This document shows, one piece after another, positions 1 through 9,246 of a DNA stretch of 64,000 nt; the first letter of the stretch is position 1; each line of letters begins with the position of its first letter. The stretch comes from Vibrio pomeroyi. GTDB lineage: Bacteria; Pseudomonadota; Gammaproteobacteria; Enterobacterales; Vibrionaceae. The stretch is taken from positions 558,001 through 622,000 of the forward strand of contig CP090854.1 of the NCBI GenBank assembly GCA_041879425.1, given 5' to 3'. A program made the translations under genes and the position numbers. The notes under the pieces were generated by a model that was given only the letters and a program-made list of their open reading frames with translations, was not told where the DNA came from and did not search any database.

Positions 1-1039
1 CCGCGTTACCTTTCTTACCAGCACGAGCCGTACGGCCGATACGGTGTAGATATACGTCAGCAGTACGTGGCATGTCGTAGTTGATTACGTGGCTTACGTC
101 TGGAAGGTCGATACCACGAGCAGCAACGTCAGTCGCTAGCAATACGTTTACTGAACCGTCACGGAAACGAGCAATTGCGTTGTTACGACGATCTTGAGGC
201 ATCTCACCTTGGATCCATGCACATGGTATTTGCGCGCTTTCTAGTTGAGCACGAAGATCACCTAGGCGATCACGAGTCTTCAAGAACACGATGCTGCGCT
301 CAGCTTGCTCTGTGATGATGTGCTTTAGGATGTTTAGCTTGTGCTCTGCTGTGTCTGCACGGTGGTACCACTGAGTGATCTTCTTACGCTCACGAAGTGA
401 TGATTTCGCATCGATCTCCGCTGGGTTTTTCAGTAGATCTTCAGTGAAGCCTTCAACACCTTTACCTTCTAGCGTTGCTGAGAAAAGTAAAGTTTGTTTA
501 CGCCAGCGACACTCTGCAGACAGGCGATCAACAACAGGACCAAAGCCCATGTCTAGCATGCGGTCTGCTTCGTCTAGGATCAGCCATTCGATAGCACGAC
601 AGTCAAAGCGCTCAGCTTCGATGTATTCCATCAGACGGCCTGGTGTTGCTACTACGATGTCTTGCGTTGTGCCAAGGATATCTGCGTGCTCTTGGTACAT
701 CACACCACCTGTGATGGTGAAGATGTTTAGTGCAGTGTATTTCGCAAGCTCACGAGCTTGGTCAGTGATCTGCATTGCCAGTTCACGAGTTGGCGTCAGT
801 ATAAGCATACGAGCAGGGCCCGCTTTCTTGCGTGGGAAATCCTGTAGGTACTGCAGTGCTGGCAGTACGAATGATGCTGTTTTACCAGTACCTGTTGGCG
901 CAGAAGCCAAAACGTCTCTTCCATCTAACGCTTGTGGGATTGCTTCAGCTTGTATCTGTGTTGGACGTTCATAGCCCATTTCGTCAATTGCTTTAAGCAG
1001 CTCTTGGTTTAGATCGAGTTCTGCAAAGGTTCTGATCAC
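1..1039 (-). CDS. srmB: ATP-dependent RNA helicase SrmB (3' end outside window)
   Basis: DEAD-box RNA helicase that in E. coli assists early assembly of the 50S ribosomal subunit. Translating the minus strand from a GTG at 1039 (GGAG eight bases upstream) gives VIRTFAELDLNQELL, then the Q motif, Walker A APTGTGKT, PTRELA, TPGR, the DEAD box LDEADRMLDMGF, SAT (LLFSATLEG), and helicase-domain motifs ATDVAARGIDLPDVSHV and HRIGRTARAG. About 346 codons are present; the basic C-terminal tail lies left of position 1. Similarity follows E. coli SrmB (e.g. DFPRKK, WRKQTLLFSATLEG) more closely than RhlE or DeaD. The gene follows trmN on the same strand, 107 bases away. Confidence 0.93.
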   Translation of the reverse strand, partial: MIRTFAELDLNQELLKAIDEMGYERPTQIQAEAIPQALDGRDVLASAPTGTGKTASFVLPALQYLQDFPRKKAGPARMLILTPTRELAMQITDQARELAKYTALNIFTITGGVMYQEHADILGTTQDIVVATPGRLMEYIEAERFDCRAIEWLILDEADRMLDMGFGPVVDRLSAECRWRKQTLLFSATLEGKGVEGFTEDLLKNPAEIDAKSSLRERKKITQWYHRADTAEHKLNILKHIITEQAERSIVFLKTRDRLGDLRAQLESAQIPCAWIQGEMPQDRRNNAIARFRDGSVNVLLATDVAARGIDLPDVSHVINYDMPRTADVYLHRIGRTARAGKKGNA

Positions 1040-1146
1040 TGTTGTTTCTCCACAAGCAATAAATGTTTCTGCCTCAAAAAGCAGACGATAAAAAAGAGTA
1101 GTCGGACATTATAGAAGCATTAGTGATTAGGATCACATGGTATTTG

Positions 1147-1875
1147 CTACATCTTGAGATAAAAATCTTTAGTAAGTGCAATAAATGCTGCGCTATAACC
1201 ACCCTGATGATGAATTGTAAGCGATTCACGCTGCAAATCTTGCTCACAAGCAGGATTTTTAGATAACTCAAACAGGATTCGGCTCGCGGGTTTCTTGTCT
1301 GTTGTTTTCACATCAAGGCGCTTTGCTAAGTACCAACCACACTGCTGGGCAAGCTTGATGAAGCCTTCTCCCTCTGGCGTTGGCAGTATGAAACTGGCCG
1401 TCGCAGAGTCGGTTGTTATCTCGAAGCAGCGCTTCGCAAGATCAAGGTGATCCAAGCTGTCTGTATGTCTGGCTGTGGCTCTTTGGCTTTGCTGTGCTTG
1501 TTCGCCAGAGTTGAAGTAGGGCGGGTTACAGATGATCGCATCAAACCTCTGTGGAAAGTTTGCCGTTAATACGCTGTCGTGATGAAGCGAGACACGATCT
1601 TGCCAAGGTGACTGCTCAATATTGATGGTCGCTGCATCAATGGCGTGCTGATCAATGTCGATCGCTGAGATAGCGGCATCTTCAAAGCGCTGTGCTGTCA
1701 TCAAGGCTAGCAACCCTGTGCCTGTTCCTATGTCGAGTACCGATGATTTCGGCGCAAGGCTCATCCACGCACCAAGTAGCACGCCATCGGTGCTGACCGG
1801 CATACCGCTCTGCCCACCGTAAATAGAGAATTTCTTAAAATTGAAGCTTTTGGTTTCTATTGTTTTGTCTTTCAT
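1147..1875 (-). CDS. trmN: tRNA1(Val) (adenine37-N6)-methyltransferase
   Basis: SAM-dependent methyltransferase (YfiC/TrmN6) that methylates N6 of A37 in tRNA1(Val). The 242-residue product has a Rossmann-type SAM site ([13 protein letters not shown], about residues 46-58) and the NPPY tetrad of N6-adenine methylases (IICNPPYFN, about 114-122), and full family length. The start is the ATG at 1875. It lies next to srmB, as in E. coli where yfiC and srmB are also neighbours, but here both are read leftward. The 107-base gap to srmB shows no clear terminator, so co-transcription is possible. Confidence 0.9.
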   Translation of the reverse strand: MKDKTIETKSFNFKKFSIYGGQSGMPVSTDGVLLGAWMSLAPKSSVLDIGTGTGLLALMTAQRFEDAAISAIDIDQHAIDAATINIEQSPWQDRVSLHHDSVLTANFPQRFDAIICNPPYFNSGEQAQQSQRATARHTDSLDHLDLAKRCFEITTDSATASFILPTPEGEGFIKLAQQCGWYLAKRLDVKTTDKKPASRILFELSKNPACEQDLQRESLTIHHQGGYSAAFIALTKDFYLKM

Positions 1876-2189
1876 GAATGTTCTGAGTATCGAGATATTT
1901 TAAGTGATTGGCTCTAATGTTAACCACTTGTATGAATCAATGTTCTGCTTGGTGATTTATTGTTGTGAATTATGGTTAGTTTATAATTATGGCTATTTTT
2001 CCATATCCAGTGGAATCCACTGCTTTTTGTTCATATATGCAAATTTATATGGTGTTTTTTTATGGTGACTTGCAGCTAGCTAAGTGTTTCGTCATTATGC
2101 GCGACTATTTTATAGATTGATTGGCAGCCTTGAGCTGTAACATTCATGTAAGCACAACATAAATTCATAAATATAATTAAGGATTATCT
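1876..2189. promoter_or_regulatory. Divergent trmN/brnQ intergenic region with a 15-bp palindrome
   Basis: This AT-rich 314-base gap separates divergent trmN and brnQ and must hold both promoters. It contains a perfect 7-1-7 palindrome, CAGTGGAATCCACTG, at 2008-2022, about 170 bases before the brnQ start. It could be an operator; I cannot assign a regulator. I see no ORF or RNA gene here. Confidence 0.4.
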
Positions 2190-3503
2190 GTGAAACAGAG
2201 TCTAAAACTAACAGATATAATGGCATTGGGCTTTATGCTTTTTGCGTTTTTCTTGGGTGCGGGTAACATCATCTTCCCACCTCTAGCTGGCCAATTGGCT
2301 GGTGACCACTTTCTTCCAGCTATGTCTGGTTTTCTGCTGACTGCCGTTGGTCTGCCGTTAATCACAATCGTAGCCGTTGCTGTTGCTGGTGGCTCTTGGG
2401 GTCATCTAACCAAAGATCTTCCTAAGCAAGCTGCAACCATCATGGCTGTGCTGATCTTCATCATTATCGGTCCTGCATTTGCTGCACCACGTACCGGTCT
2501 TGTTGCTTATGAGATGGCGGTGAAACCGTTCTTCATCGACGCCTCTCAAGCTCACCTCACTCTTTTTTCGATTGCCTTTTTTGTTGTAGCGATGTTCTTC
2601 TCATGGTCGCAAGGTAAGCTTATCGATGTAATCGGCAAGGTACTGACACCTGCACTATTCGTTGGCTTAGTTGTACTGGCGATTGCTGTATTCGTTAACC
2701 CTCAAGGCGACGTTCTTGCGGCTCACGGTGAGTACATCACTCAACCACTGACTAAAGGTTTCCTTGAAGGCTACAACACCATGGATACTTTTGCTTCTTT
2801 GATGTTTGGTATGCTGATTGTTGACGCGATCCGCAGTAAGGGCATTACTGACCGAGCAGCGACGACTAAGTATCTGATCAGCGCTGGTTGTATTGCAGCC
2901 GCTGGCCTAGCGTTTGTTTACATCTCTCTGTTCTTCCTAGGCGCAACAAGTGCAACAGTAGCAGCCGGTGCGGACAACGGTGGTGCTATCTTAAGCCTAT
3001 ACGTTCAATCTTTGTTTGGCCCTTCTGGTCAGCTAGTGCTTTCTGTGATCGTACTATTGGCGTGTCTAACCACAGCGATTGGCCTAGTATCAGCATGTTC
3101 TGATTACTTCAGCTCGCTAACGCCTCTGTCTTACAAGACTTGGGTAATCATTAACGGTGTCGCTTGTGCAACCGTAGCGAACGTGGGTCTTTCTCAACTG
3201 ATTTCTCTGTCTGTACCAGTACTGTTTGCACTTTACCCAGTCGCTATCGCTCTAGTAGCACTTACGTTCTTGCGCAGCCGTTTCCCTAATCCAAAAGCGG
3301 CTTACCGCGTGGTGGTATTAGTGTCTCTACTGTTTGCTCTAATTGATGGCGCTAAAGTAGCGGGTGTGGATGTATCTGCACTGAAGATGCTGCCACTGTT
3401 TGAGATCGGCATGGGTTGGTTACTGCCAACAACTGCAGCAATCATTTGTATGTTCTTTGTTGGTAAATCAACAGAGCAAGAGATGGCAGAAGAGACGGTT
3501 TAA
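2190..3503 (+). CDS. brnQ: Branched-chain amino acid transport system II carrier protein
   Basis: Sodium-coupled uptake of leucine, isoleucine and valine across the inner membrane (LIVCS family). The 437-residue protein is hydrophobic throughout with about 12 predicted membrane segments, starting with the family signature FMLFAFFLGAGNIIFPP near residues 17-33. The length is normal. The start is a GTG at 2190 with AAGGA seven bases upstream (2179-2183). The gene stands alone, divergent from trmN and followed by a strong terminator. The 15-bp palindrome at 2008-2022 may be its operator, which is inference. Confidence 0.93.
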   Translation: MKQSLKLTDIMALGFMLFAFFLGAGNIIFPPLAGQLAGDHFLPAMSGFLLTAVGLPLITIVAVAVAGGSWGHLTKDLPKQAATIMAVLIFIIIGPAFAAPRTGLVAYEMAVKPFFIDASQAHLTLFSIAFFVVAMFFSWSQGKLIDVIGKVLTPALFVGLVVLAIAVFVNPQGDVLAAHGEYITQPLTKGFLEGYNTMDTFASLMFGMLIVDAIRSKGITDRAATTKYLISAGCIAAAGLAFVYISLFFLGATSATVAAGADNGGAILSLYVQSLFGPSGQLVLSVIVLLACLTTAIGLVSACSDYFSSLTPLSYKTWVIINGVACATVANVGLSQLISLSVPVLFALYPVAIALVALTFLRSRFPNPKAAYRVVVLVSLLFALIDGAKVAGVDVSALKMLPLFEIGMGWLLPTTAAIICMFFVGKSTEQEMAEETV

Positions 3504-3540
3504 TCTTTCCGTTGAGATTAAATAGTCACTAGACATAGAA

Positions 3541-3576
3541 AAGGCCTCATTACTTCGCAGTAATGAGGCCTTTTTG
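3541..3576 (+). terminator. brnQ intrinsic terminator
   Basis: Fourteen-bp stem AAGGCCTCATTACT (3541-3554), TCGC loop, complementary arm 3559-3572, ending in TTTTT. It lies between convergent brnQ and fldB, and the A-run on the left arm could let it work in both directions. Confidence 0.9.
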
Positions 3577-3624
3577 TATTCTGTGTGTTTCTATATGAAC
3601 AGATCTTCGAGAGCGAATATGCGC

Positions 3625-4146
3625 TTATAGCTTTTCGCTGTACTCAACCAGAACTTGCTCTACCCAGCTTGCGATACGGTCGTCGCTGAGTTCGTATTGT
3701 GAATCTTCATCAAGCGCCAAACCAACGAATTGTGATTGGTCTTCGGTGAGTGCTTTAGACGCTTCGAACTCGTAGCTGTCATCGTTTGGCCAGAAGCCAA
3801 CAAACTCTGCACCAGCGGTTTTCAGTTCGTCATGCAATAGACCCATCGCATCTAAGAACCATTCACCGTAACCTTCTTGGTCACCCAAACCAAACAGTGC
3901 CACAACCTTGCCTTTAACTGGCGTTGTCGCGATGTCGTCCCACAGTTCATTCCAATCTTCTTGGATTTCACCGAAGTCCCATGTTGAGATGCCCAGTAAT
4001 AAAAGGTCGTAGTCTGCCATCAATGAAAGAGGGGTTTCTTTCACGTTATGGATATCAACTAGGTCTTCACCAATAATGCCGCGAATCTTTTCTGCTGCCA
4101 TTTCGGTGTAGCAGGTGGTTGAGCCGTAAAATAATCCAATTTTCAT
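3625..4146 (-). CDS. fldB: Flavodoxin FldB
   Basis: Long-chain flavodoxin (173 residues), an FMN electron carrier. The N-terminal phosphate-binding loop is YGSTTCYTE (about residues 8-16); FMN-contact regions follow around STWDFGEIQ and [14 protein letters not shown]. The SoxRS-linked form FldB is preferred over FldA because of the location: E. coli also has fldB divergent from xerD-dsbC-recJ-prfB-lysS, the arrangement seen here. The start is the ATG at 4146. No iron or redox operator was recognised in the short gap to xerD. Confidence 0.88.
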   Translation of the reverse strand: MKIGLFYGSTTCYTEMAAEKIRGIIGEDLVDIHNVKETPLSLMADYDLLLLGISTWDFGEIQEDWNELWDDIATTPVKGKVVALFGLGDQEGYGEWFLDAMGLLHDELKTAGAEFVGFWPNDDSYEFEASKALTEDQSQFVGLALDEDSQYELSDDRIASWVEQVLVEYSEKL

Positions 4147-4296
4147 AGCAAACGTTCGATTTTAATTTCAGATGGCGAATTCTAACCATAAATCGACTTC
4201 GATTGCAGCGATTATCCGCTCAAGTCGTAATTTTTATGGCATTCATATTTGCTCTGGCATACTCTCAAAACAGTTTCCAATATTGTGAGTAACACT

Positions 4297-5211
4297 ATGC
4301 AGTCGCCTCAAGGGCAGAGCGCAGACCACGGTCTAGTAGAACAGTTTTTAGATGCTATGTGGATGGAGCGAGGGTTATCTGAGAATACGCTTGTCTCGTA
4401 TCGTACTGATTTGTCCAAGCTACTTACCTGGATGGAACAGCACAATTACCGCCTCGATTTTATTAGCCTTTCAGGGCTACAAGATTATCAAGGCTGGTTA
4501 GCCGATGCTGATTTTAAGCAGACTTCTCGTGCACGCATGTTGTCGGCAATTCGTCGCCTGTTTCAATATTTGCACCGTGAGAAAATCCGGGCTGATGACC
4601 CAAGCGCTTTGTTAATAAGCCCTAAGCTTCCTCAACGCTTGCCAAAAGATTTGAGCGAAGAACAAGTGGACGCCTTACTCGATGCGCCAGATCCGAACGA
4701 TCCTATTGAGCTTCGCGATAAAGCCATGCTTGAGTTACTCTATGCCACCGGTTTACGTGTGACGGAACTGGTTAGTTTGACGATGGAAAACATCAGCCTA
4801 AGACAAGGCGTGGTGCGTGTTATTGGTAAAGGCGGCAAAGAGCGCTTGGTACCAATGGGCGAAAATGCCGTAGATTGGATTGAGACGTTTATTGAACAAG
4901 GTCGTCCGCAGTTGCTTGGTGAAAACAGTTCAGACGTGGTTTTTCCGAGTAAGCGCGCCAAGCAAATGACCCGTCAGACGTTCTGGTACCGTATTAAGCA
5001 TTACTCGGTTATCGCAGGTATCGATACTGAATTGTTGTCACCGCACGTATTAAGACACGCTTTTGCGACGCATTTACTGAACTATGGCGCCGATCTCAGG
5101 GTCGTACAGATGTTGCTTGGGCATAGTGACTTATCGACAACCCAAATTTATACTCACGTGGCGACTGAAAGGCTGAAGCAAATTCACGCGCAGCATCACC
5201 CTCGTGCTTAA
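4297..5211 (+). CDS. xerD: Site-specific tyrosine recombinase XerD
   Basis: With XerC, resolves chromosome dimers at dif at the FtsK-bearing septum. The first ATG that fits the family N-terminus is 4297 (MQSPQGQ), giving 304 residues against 298 in E. coli; an upstream in-frame extension to 4249 is unlikely. The SAM-like core-binding domain occupies about 1-100. The catalytic tyrosine recombinase set is complete: R in ATGLRVTEL (about R154), K in GKGGKERLVP (about K178), HVLRH (H250, R253), GHSDLS (H276) and nucleophile Y in TQIYTHV (about Y285). It heads the xerD-dsbC-recJ run, with 26 bases before dsbC. Confidence 0.93.
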   Translation: MQSPQGQSADHGLVEQFLDAMWMERGLSENTLVSYRTDLSKLLTWMEQHNYRLDFISLSGLQDYQGWLADADFKQTSRARMLSAIRRLFQYLHREKIRADDPSALLISPKLPQRLPKDLSEEQVDALLDAPDPNDPIELRDKAMLELLYATGLRVTELVSLTMENISLRQGVVRVIGKGGKERLVPMGENAVDWIETFIEQGRPQLLGENSSDVVFPSKRAKQMTRQTFWYRIKHYSVIAGIDTELLSPHVLRHAFATHLLNYGADLRVVQMLLGHSDLSTTQIYTHVATERLKQIHAQHHPRA

Positions 5212-5237
5212 ATCCATTTATTTTTAAGGTGAACTTA

Positions 5238-6017
5238 ATGAGCGTATTACGCCGTCTTCCTCTATTAGCGCTTCCACTGATGATTACTGCATGTAACGCA
5301 TCAGAAGCTAAAGTAGAACAAACATCAACAGCCGTTGAAGTTGCTCCAGCTCAAGCGATTGATACAGCAGCGTTAACTAAGCGCTTCGAAAAAATCGGTA
5401 TCAAAGTTGATAAGATCGTTCCTTCAGATATCGATGGTCTGTTAGAGATTCAAACCAACAGCGGCATTATCTTCTCTTCTCCAAAAGGTGATCACTTTCT
5501 AGCGGGCACACTTTACTCTTTGGATGAGAACGGCAAATTCAGTGATGTATTGGCTGAGCGACAAGCGCCGCTTAATGCTGAAAAAGTAGCAGCACTGTCA
5601 GATACGGTTATCGAATATAAAGCGGATAACGAAAAGCACGTTGTGACTGTGTTTACGGATATTACGTGTGGTTACTGTGTTCGTCTGCACAGCCAAATGC
5701 AGGGCTACAACGACTTAGGTATTACCGTTCGTTACATGGCTTACCCACGCCAAGGTGCAACGGGTCAAGTTGCAGACCAAATGGCAGCAATTTGGGCTTC
5801 TGAAGATCCAAAAGCAGCGATGCACAATGCCAAAGTAGAACGTCAAATGCCAGCATCAGGTAAAGACCTTGCTGAGCAGAAACAGATCATCGCGAAACAA
5901 TACCAACTTGGTCGTGAGCTTGGCATCAATGGTACGCCAGCTATCGTATTAGAAAGTGGTGAGTTGGTGAGTGGTTACTTACCGCCAGCACAACTGCTTC
6001 AACGTTTAGAGCAATAA
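5238..6017 (+). CDS. dsbC: Thiol:disulfide interchange protein DsbC
   Basis: Periplasmic disulfide isomerase of 259 residues. The start is the ATG at 5238, with AAGGTG (5226-5231) as ribosome site. The N-terminal signal ends in ITAC (residues 16-19), which fits a lipobox, so this DsbC may be membrane-anchored. An N-terminal dimerisation domain is followed by a thioredoxin fold with active site CGYC (144-147) in DITCGYCVRLH and cis-proline in INGTPAIVL. The second, structural disulfide of E. coli DsbC appears absent: the aligned positions read IWAS and PASG. The neighbours xerD and recJ match the E. coli order. Confidence 0.92.
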   Translation: MSVLRRLPLLALPLMITACNASEAKVEQTSTAVEVAPAQAIDTAALTKRFEKIGIKVDKIVPSDIDGLLEIQTNSGIIFSSPKGDHFLAGTLYSLDENGKFSDVLAERQAPLNAEKVAALSDTVIEYKADNEKHVVTVFTDITCGYCVRLHSQMQGYNDLGITVRYMAYPRQGATGQVADQMAAIWASEDPKAAMHNAKVERQMPASGKDLAEQKQIIAKQYQLGRELGINGTPAIVLESGELVSGYLPPAQLLQRLEQ

Positions 6018-6096
6018 TCTCGTTTTCTGATTGCCAATTTATCCCCCATGTTTTTGATTTAAGGAGTGGCCTGATTGATATCGGGCCCATTTTTAT

Positions 6097-7833
6097 ATGA
6101 TAGAGATCCAACGCCGTCCAGAGGTCGACATTTCAGTTTTACCTGCTCACTTACCTGACTTGTTAAAGCGCATTTATGTGAGTCGTGGTATCGACAGTGC
6201 TGACCAACTTGAGACTGCTGCGAAAGGCTTGCACTCTTATCAAAAACTGGGCGGTATTGATGCTGCGGTTGAATTGTTGTTCAAAGCCATTCAACAGCAA
6301 AAACGCATCATCATTGTTGGTGACTTTGATGCAGATGGAGCAACCAGTTCAGCGTTATCAGTACTTGCCCTGCGTATGTTGGGCAGCTCTAACGTTGATT
6401 ATCTGGTACCAAACCGTTTTGAAGATGGTTATGGCTTGAGCCCTGAGGTTGTTGAACAGGCAATCGAGCTTGGTGCCGAAGTGATCATGACGGTTGATAA
6501 CGGTGTTTCTTCGATTGAAGGTGTGCGTTTTGCCAAAGAGAAAGGACTAGAAGTTCTGGTTACCGACCATCACTTACCGGGCAATGAGCTGCCAATGGTT
6601 GATGCGATGGTGAATCCGAACCTTGAAAGTTGCGCTTTTCCTTCAAAAGCCTTAGCTGGTGTTGGCGTGGCTTTTTACCTGATGATGGCATTGTGTGTTC
6701 ACATGCGTAAATTGGGTTGGTTTGCTCAACACGGCATGACAGAGCCTAAGTTGATGGAACTGATTGACCTTGTGGCGTTGGGTACCGTTGCCGACGTAGT
6801 TCCACTTGATGAAAATAACCGAATCTTGGTGCATCAAGGCTTGCAACGTATTCGTGCGGGCAAAGCTCGTCCGGGTATTCAAGCTTTGATCGAAATTGCC
6901 AAGCGAGACGCTAAGCGTTTGGTAGCTTCTGATTTTGGTTTTGCACTGGGGCCTCGCATTAACGCAGCTGGTCGATTGGACGATATGTCTTTTGGCGTTG
7001 AACTATTGATGAGCAATAACATCCATGCCGCGCGCCGAATGGCCAGCGAGTTAGATGGTTTAAACCAAACACGTAAAGAGATCGAAGAGGGCATGAAGCA
7101 AGAAGCGATGGCTTTTTGTGAGCGCCTTGAATTTGGTAAAGACGACCTACCTTCTGGTTTAGCCTTGTTCCAACGTGATTGGCATCAAGGTGTGATTGGT
7201 ATCTTGGCTTCGCGTATTAAAGATAAATACCACCGTCCTGTGATTGCGTTTGCAGATGGTGGCGAAGGCAGTATCAAAGGCTCTTGCCGCTCGATTCCGG
7301 GTTTGCACATGCGTGATGCTTTAGATCGTATCGACACTCAAAATCCAGGTTTGATTCTAAAGTTTGGTGGTCACGCAATGGCAGCAGGCTTAACCATCAT
7401 GGAAAAGAACTTTGAACGTTTCAGCAAGCTATTTAATGAGGCTGTGAAGAGTGAGCTTGGAGAAACAGCACTTAAGGGTATTATCTTGTCTGATGGAGAG
7501 CTATTACCAGAAGAGTTTTCGATGCACACCGCCGAAACATTGCGTTCAGGTGGTCCGTGGGGACAAGCTTTCCCTGAGCCCATCTTTGATGGTGAGTTTA
7601 AAGTTCTGCATCAAAAGTTAGTGGGTGAAAAGCATCTAAAGTTAATGCTTGAGCCATTGTATAAAGGCCACCCGACCAATGTGATGATTGATGGTATTGC
7701 GTTTAATGTTGATCTACGTCGCTGGCCTGATGCCTCAGTGAAAACGGTACATCTTGCATATAAGCTCGATATTAACGAATTTCGCGGCAACCAATCGTTG
7801 CAGTTGATGATCGACCATATCGAAGCCAAATAG
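6097..7833 (+). CDS. recJ: Single-stranded-DNA-specific exonuclease RecJ
   Basis: 5'-3' ssDNA exonuclease acting in RecF-pathway recombination and mismatch repair. At 578 residues it is collinear with E. coli RecJ (577). DHH-family motifs: VGDFDADGATSS near residue 76, TVDNGVSS, VTDHHLPG and LVALGTVADVVPL, all with their metal-binding Asp and His; then the DHHA1 motif KFGGHAMAAGL and a C-terminal OB-like domain. The start is the ATG at 6097; a purine-rich AAGGAG lies about 30 bases upstream, which is far, so initiation signals are weak. It probably shares transcription with dsbC (79-base gap). Confidence 0.95.
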   Translation: MIEIQRRPEVDISVLPAHLPDLLKRIYVSRGIDSADQLETAAKGLHSYQKLGGIDAAVELLFKAIQQQKRIIIVGDFDADGATSSALSVLALRMLGSSNVDYLVPNRFEDGYGLSPEVVEQAIELGAEVIMTVDNGVSSIEGVRFAKEKGLEVLVTDHHLPGNELPMVDAMVNPNLESCAFPSKALAGVGVAFYLMMALCVHMRKLGWFAQHGMTEPKLMELIDLVALGTVADVVPLDENNRILVHQGLQRIRAGKARPGIQALIEIAKRDAKRLVASDFGFALGPRINAAGRLDDMSFGVELLMSNNIHAARRMASELDGLNQTRKEIEEGMKQEAMAFCERLEFGKDDLPSGLALFQRDWHQGVIGILASRIKDKYHRPVIAFADGGEGSIKGSCRSIPGLHMRDALDRIDTQNPGLILKFGGHAMAAGLTIMEKNFERFSKLFNEAVKSELGETALKGIILSDGELLPEEFSMHTAETLRSGGPWGQAFPEPIFDGEFKVLHQKLVGEKHLKLMLEPLYKGHPTNVMIDGIAFNVDLRRWPDASVKTVHLAYKLDINEFRGNQSLQLMIDHIEAK

Positions 7834-8066
7834 TTTTTTAGGCTCAAGAACGCTCATCATATAGCGCCAAATTCAACAAGCTCTGTTCAAAGCAGTGCTT
7901 GTTTTCTTCCTTTTCCTTATAAATTTTACGTCTTTCTTTTGTCTGTCAATTTTATATCTCATTAAGTTGTTGAATCTTGGTTCTACACTCTAAAAAATTC
8001 TGTATATCCATCACACTTTTGAGTACAATTCTTCGGTTAAATTCTACTCATAAATGATGAGCTAAA

Positions 8067-9165
8067 ATGTTTGAAATCAATCCTATTAAAAACCGTCTGC
8101 AGGATGTGTCTGAGCGCACGAATATCCTGAGGGGGTACCTTTGACTATGACGCTAAGAAAGAGCGTCTAGAAGAAGTAAATGCAGAATTAGAACAACCGG
8201 ATGTATGGAACGAACCTGAGCGTGCTCAAGCGCTAGGTAAAGAGCGTTCTGCACTGGAGGCGGTCGTCGAAACGATTGATCAACTTGACCAAGGTGTTGA
8301 GGATGTTGATGGTTTGCTCGAGCTTGCGGTTGAAGAAGAAGATCAAGAAACGTTCGACGAAATTGAACCAGAGCTAGCGGAGCTTGAAGCTAAGTTAGGT
8401 AAACTTGAGTTCCGTCGTATGTTCTCTGGTGAGCATGATGCTTCAGACTGTTATATCGATCTACAGTCGGGTTCAGGTGGTACTGAAGCTCAAGACTGGA
8501 CTTCAATGATGCTGCGTATGTACTTGCGTTGGGCTGAAGCTAAGGGCTTCAAAACGGAAGTTATCGAGGTATCTGAAGGGGAAGTTGCTGGTTTAAAAGG
8601 TGCAACGGTACGTATCTCTGGTGAGTATGCTTATGGTTGGTTACGTACAGAGACAGGTGTTCACCGTCTGGTTCGTAAATCACCATTTGATTCAAGTGGC
8701 CGTCGTCATACTTCATTTGCATCTGCGTTTATCTACCCAGAGATTGATGACAACATTACGATCGACATTAACCCTTCTGACTTACGTATTGACGTATACC
8801 GAGCTTCGGGCGCTGGTGGTCAGCACGTAAACACCACGGAATCGGCGGTACGTATTACCCACGTTCCTACCAATACTGTGGTTCAATGTCAGAATGACCG
8901 TTCGCAGCATAAGAACAAAGATCAAGCGATGAAGCAGCTACGTGCTAAGCTTTTTGAACTTGAGATTCAAAAACAAAATGCTGAAAAACAAGCGAATGAA
9001 GATACCAAATCAGACATAGGTTGGGGCAGCCAAATCCGCTCTTACGTACTGGATGATTCTCGTATCAAAGATTTACGCACCGGCATCGAAAACCGTAATA
9101 CTCAAGCGGTTCTTGACGGTGACTTAGACAAATTTATTGAAGCTAGCCTGAAATCAGGTCTGTAA
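8067..9165 (+). CDS. prfB: Peptide chain release factor 2 (programmed +1 frameshift)
   Basis: RF2 recognises UGA and UAA stop codons. The ATG at 8067 opens 25 codons ([10 protein letters not shown]...ILRGYL) ended by an in-frame TGA at 8142-8144. A +1 shift on CTT-T resumes at GAC (8143) and runs to 9165, giving 365 residues, exactly the E. coli length. The anticodon-mimic SPF ([10 protein letters not shown]) and catalytic GGQ ([10 protein letters not shown]) are present, and residue 246 is Ala, not the Thr of E. coli K-12. RF2 levels autoregulate this frameshift. lysS follows 81 bases downstream, as in E. coli. This is not a pseudogene. Confidence 0.96.
8130..8145 (+). promoter_or_regulatory. 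prfB frameshift signal
   Basis: The internal Shine-Dalgarno-like AGGGGG (8130-8135), the spacer TAC, the slippery CTT codon (8139-8141) and UGA followed by C (8142-8145) form the conserved RF2 autoregulatory frameshift site. Poor UGA decoding when RF2 is scarce favours the +1 shift. Confidence 0.95.
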
Positions 9166-9246
9166 GCTAAACCAAGTATATTTGTAAAAATGCCTATATT
9201 TGCAAAGATATAGCGGTCCAAATTTTAAAAGCAGGGTACATCTCTA

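Noticed and set aside
375..974. Plus-strand frame of 199 codons
   Set aside because: It lies antisense to srmB, whose helicase motifs read clearly on the minus strand; the product is a low-complexity Ser/Arg-rich shadow.
1074..1271. Minus-strand 65-codon frame overlapping the end of trmN
   Set aside because: It overlaps the 3' end of trmN in another frame and has no ribosome site or recognisable product.
8142..8144. In-frame stop making prfB look like a pseudogene
   Set aside because: It is the conserved autoregulatory UGA with a complete frameshift signal, and the resumed frame gives the exact family length.
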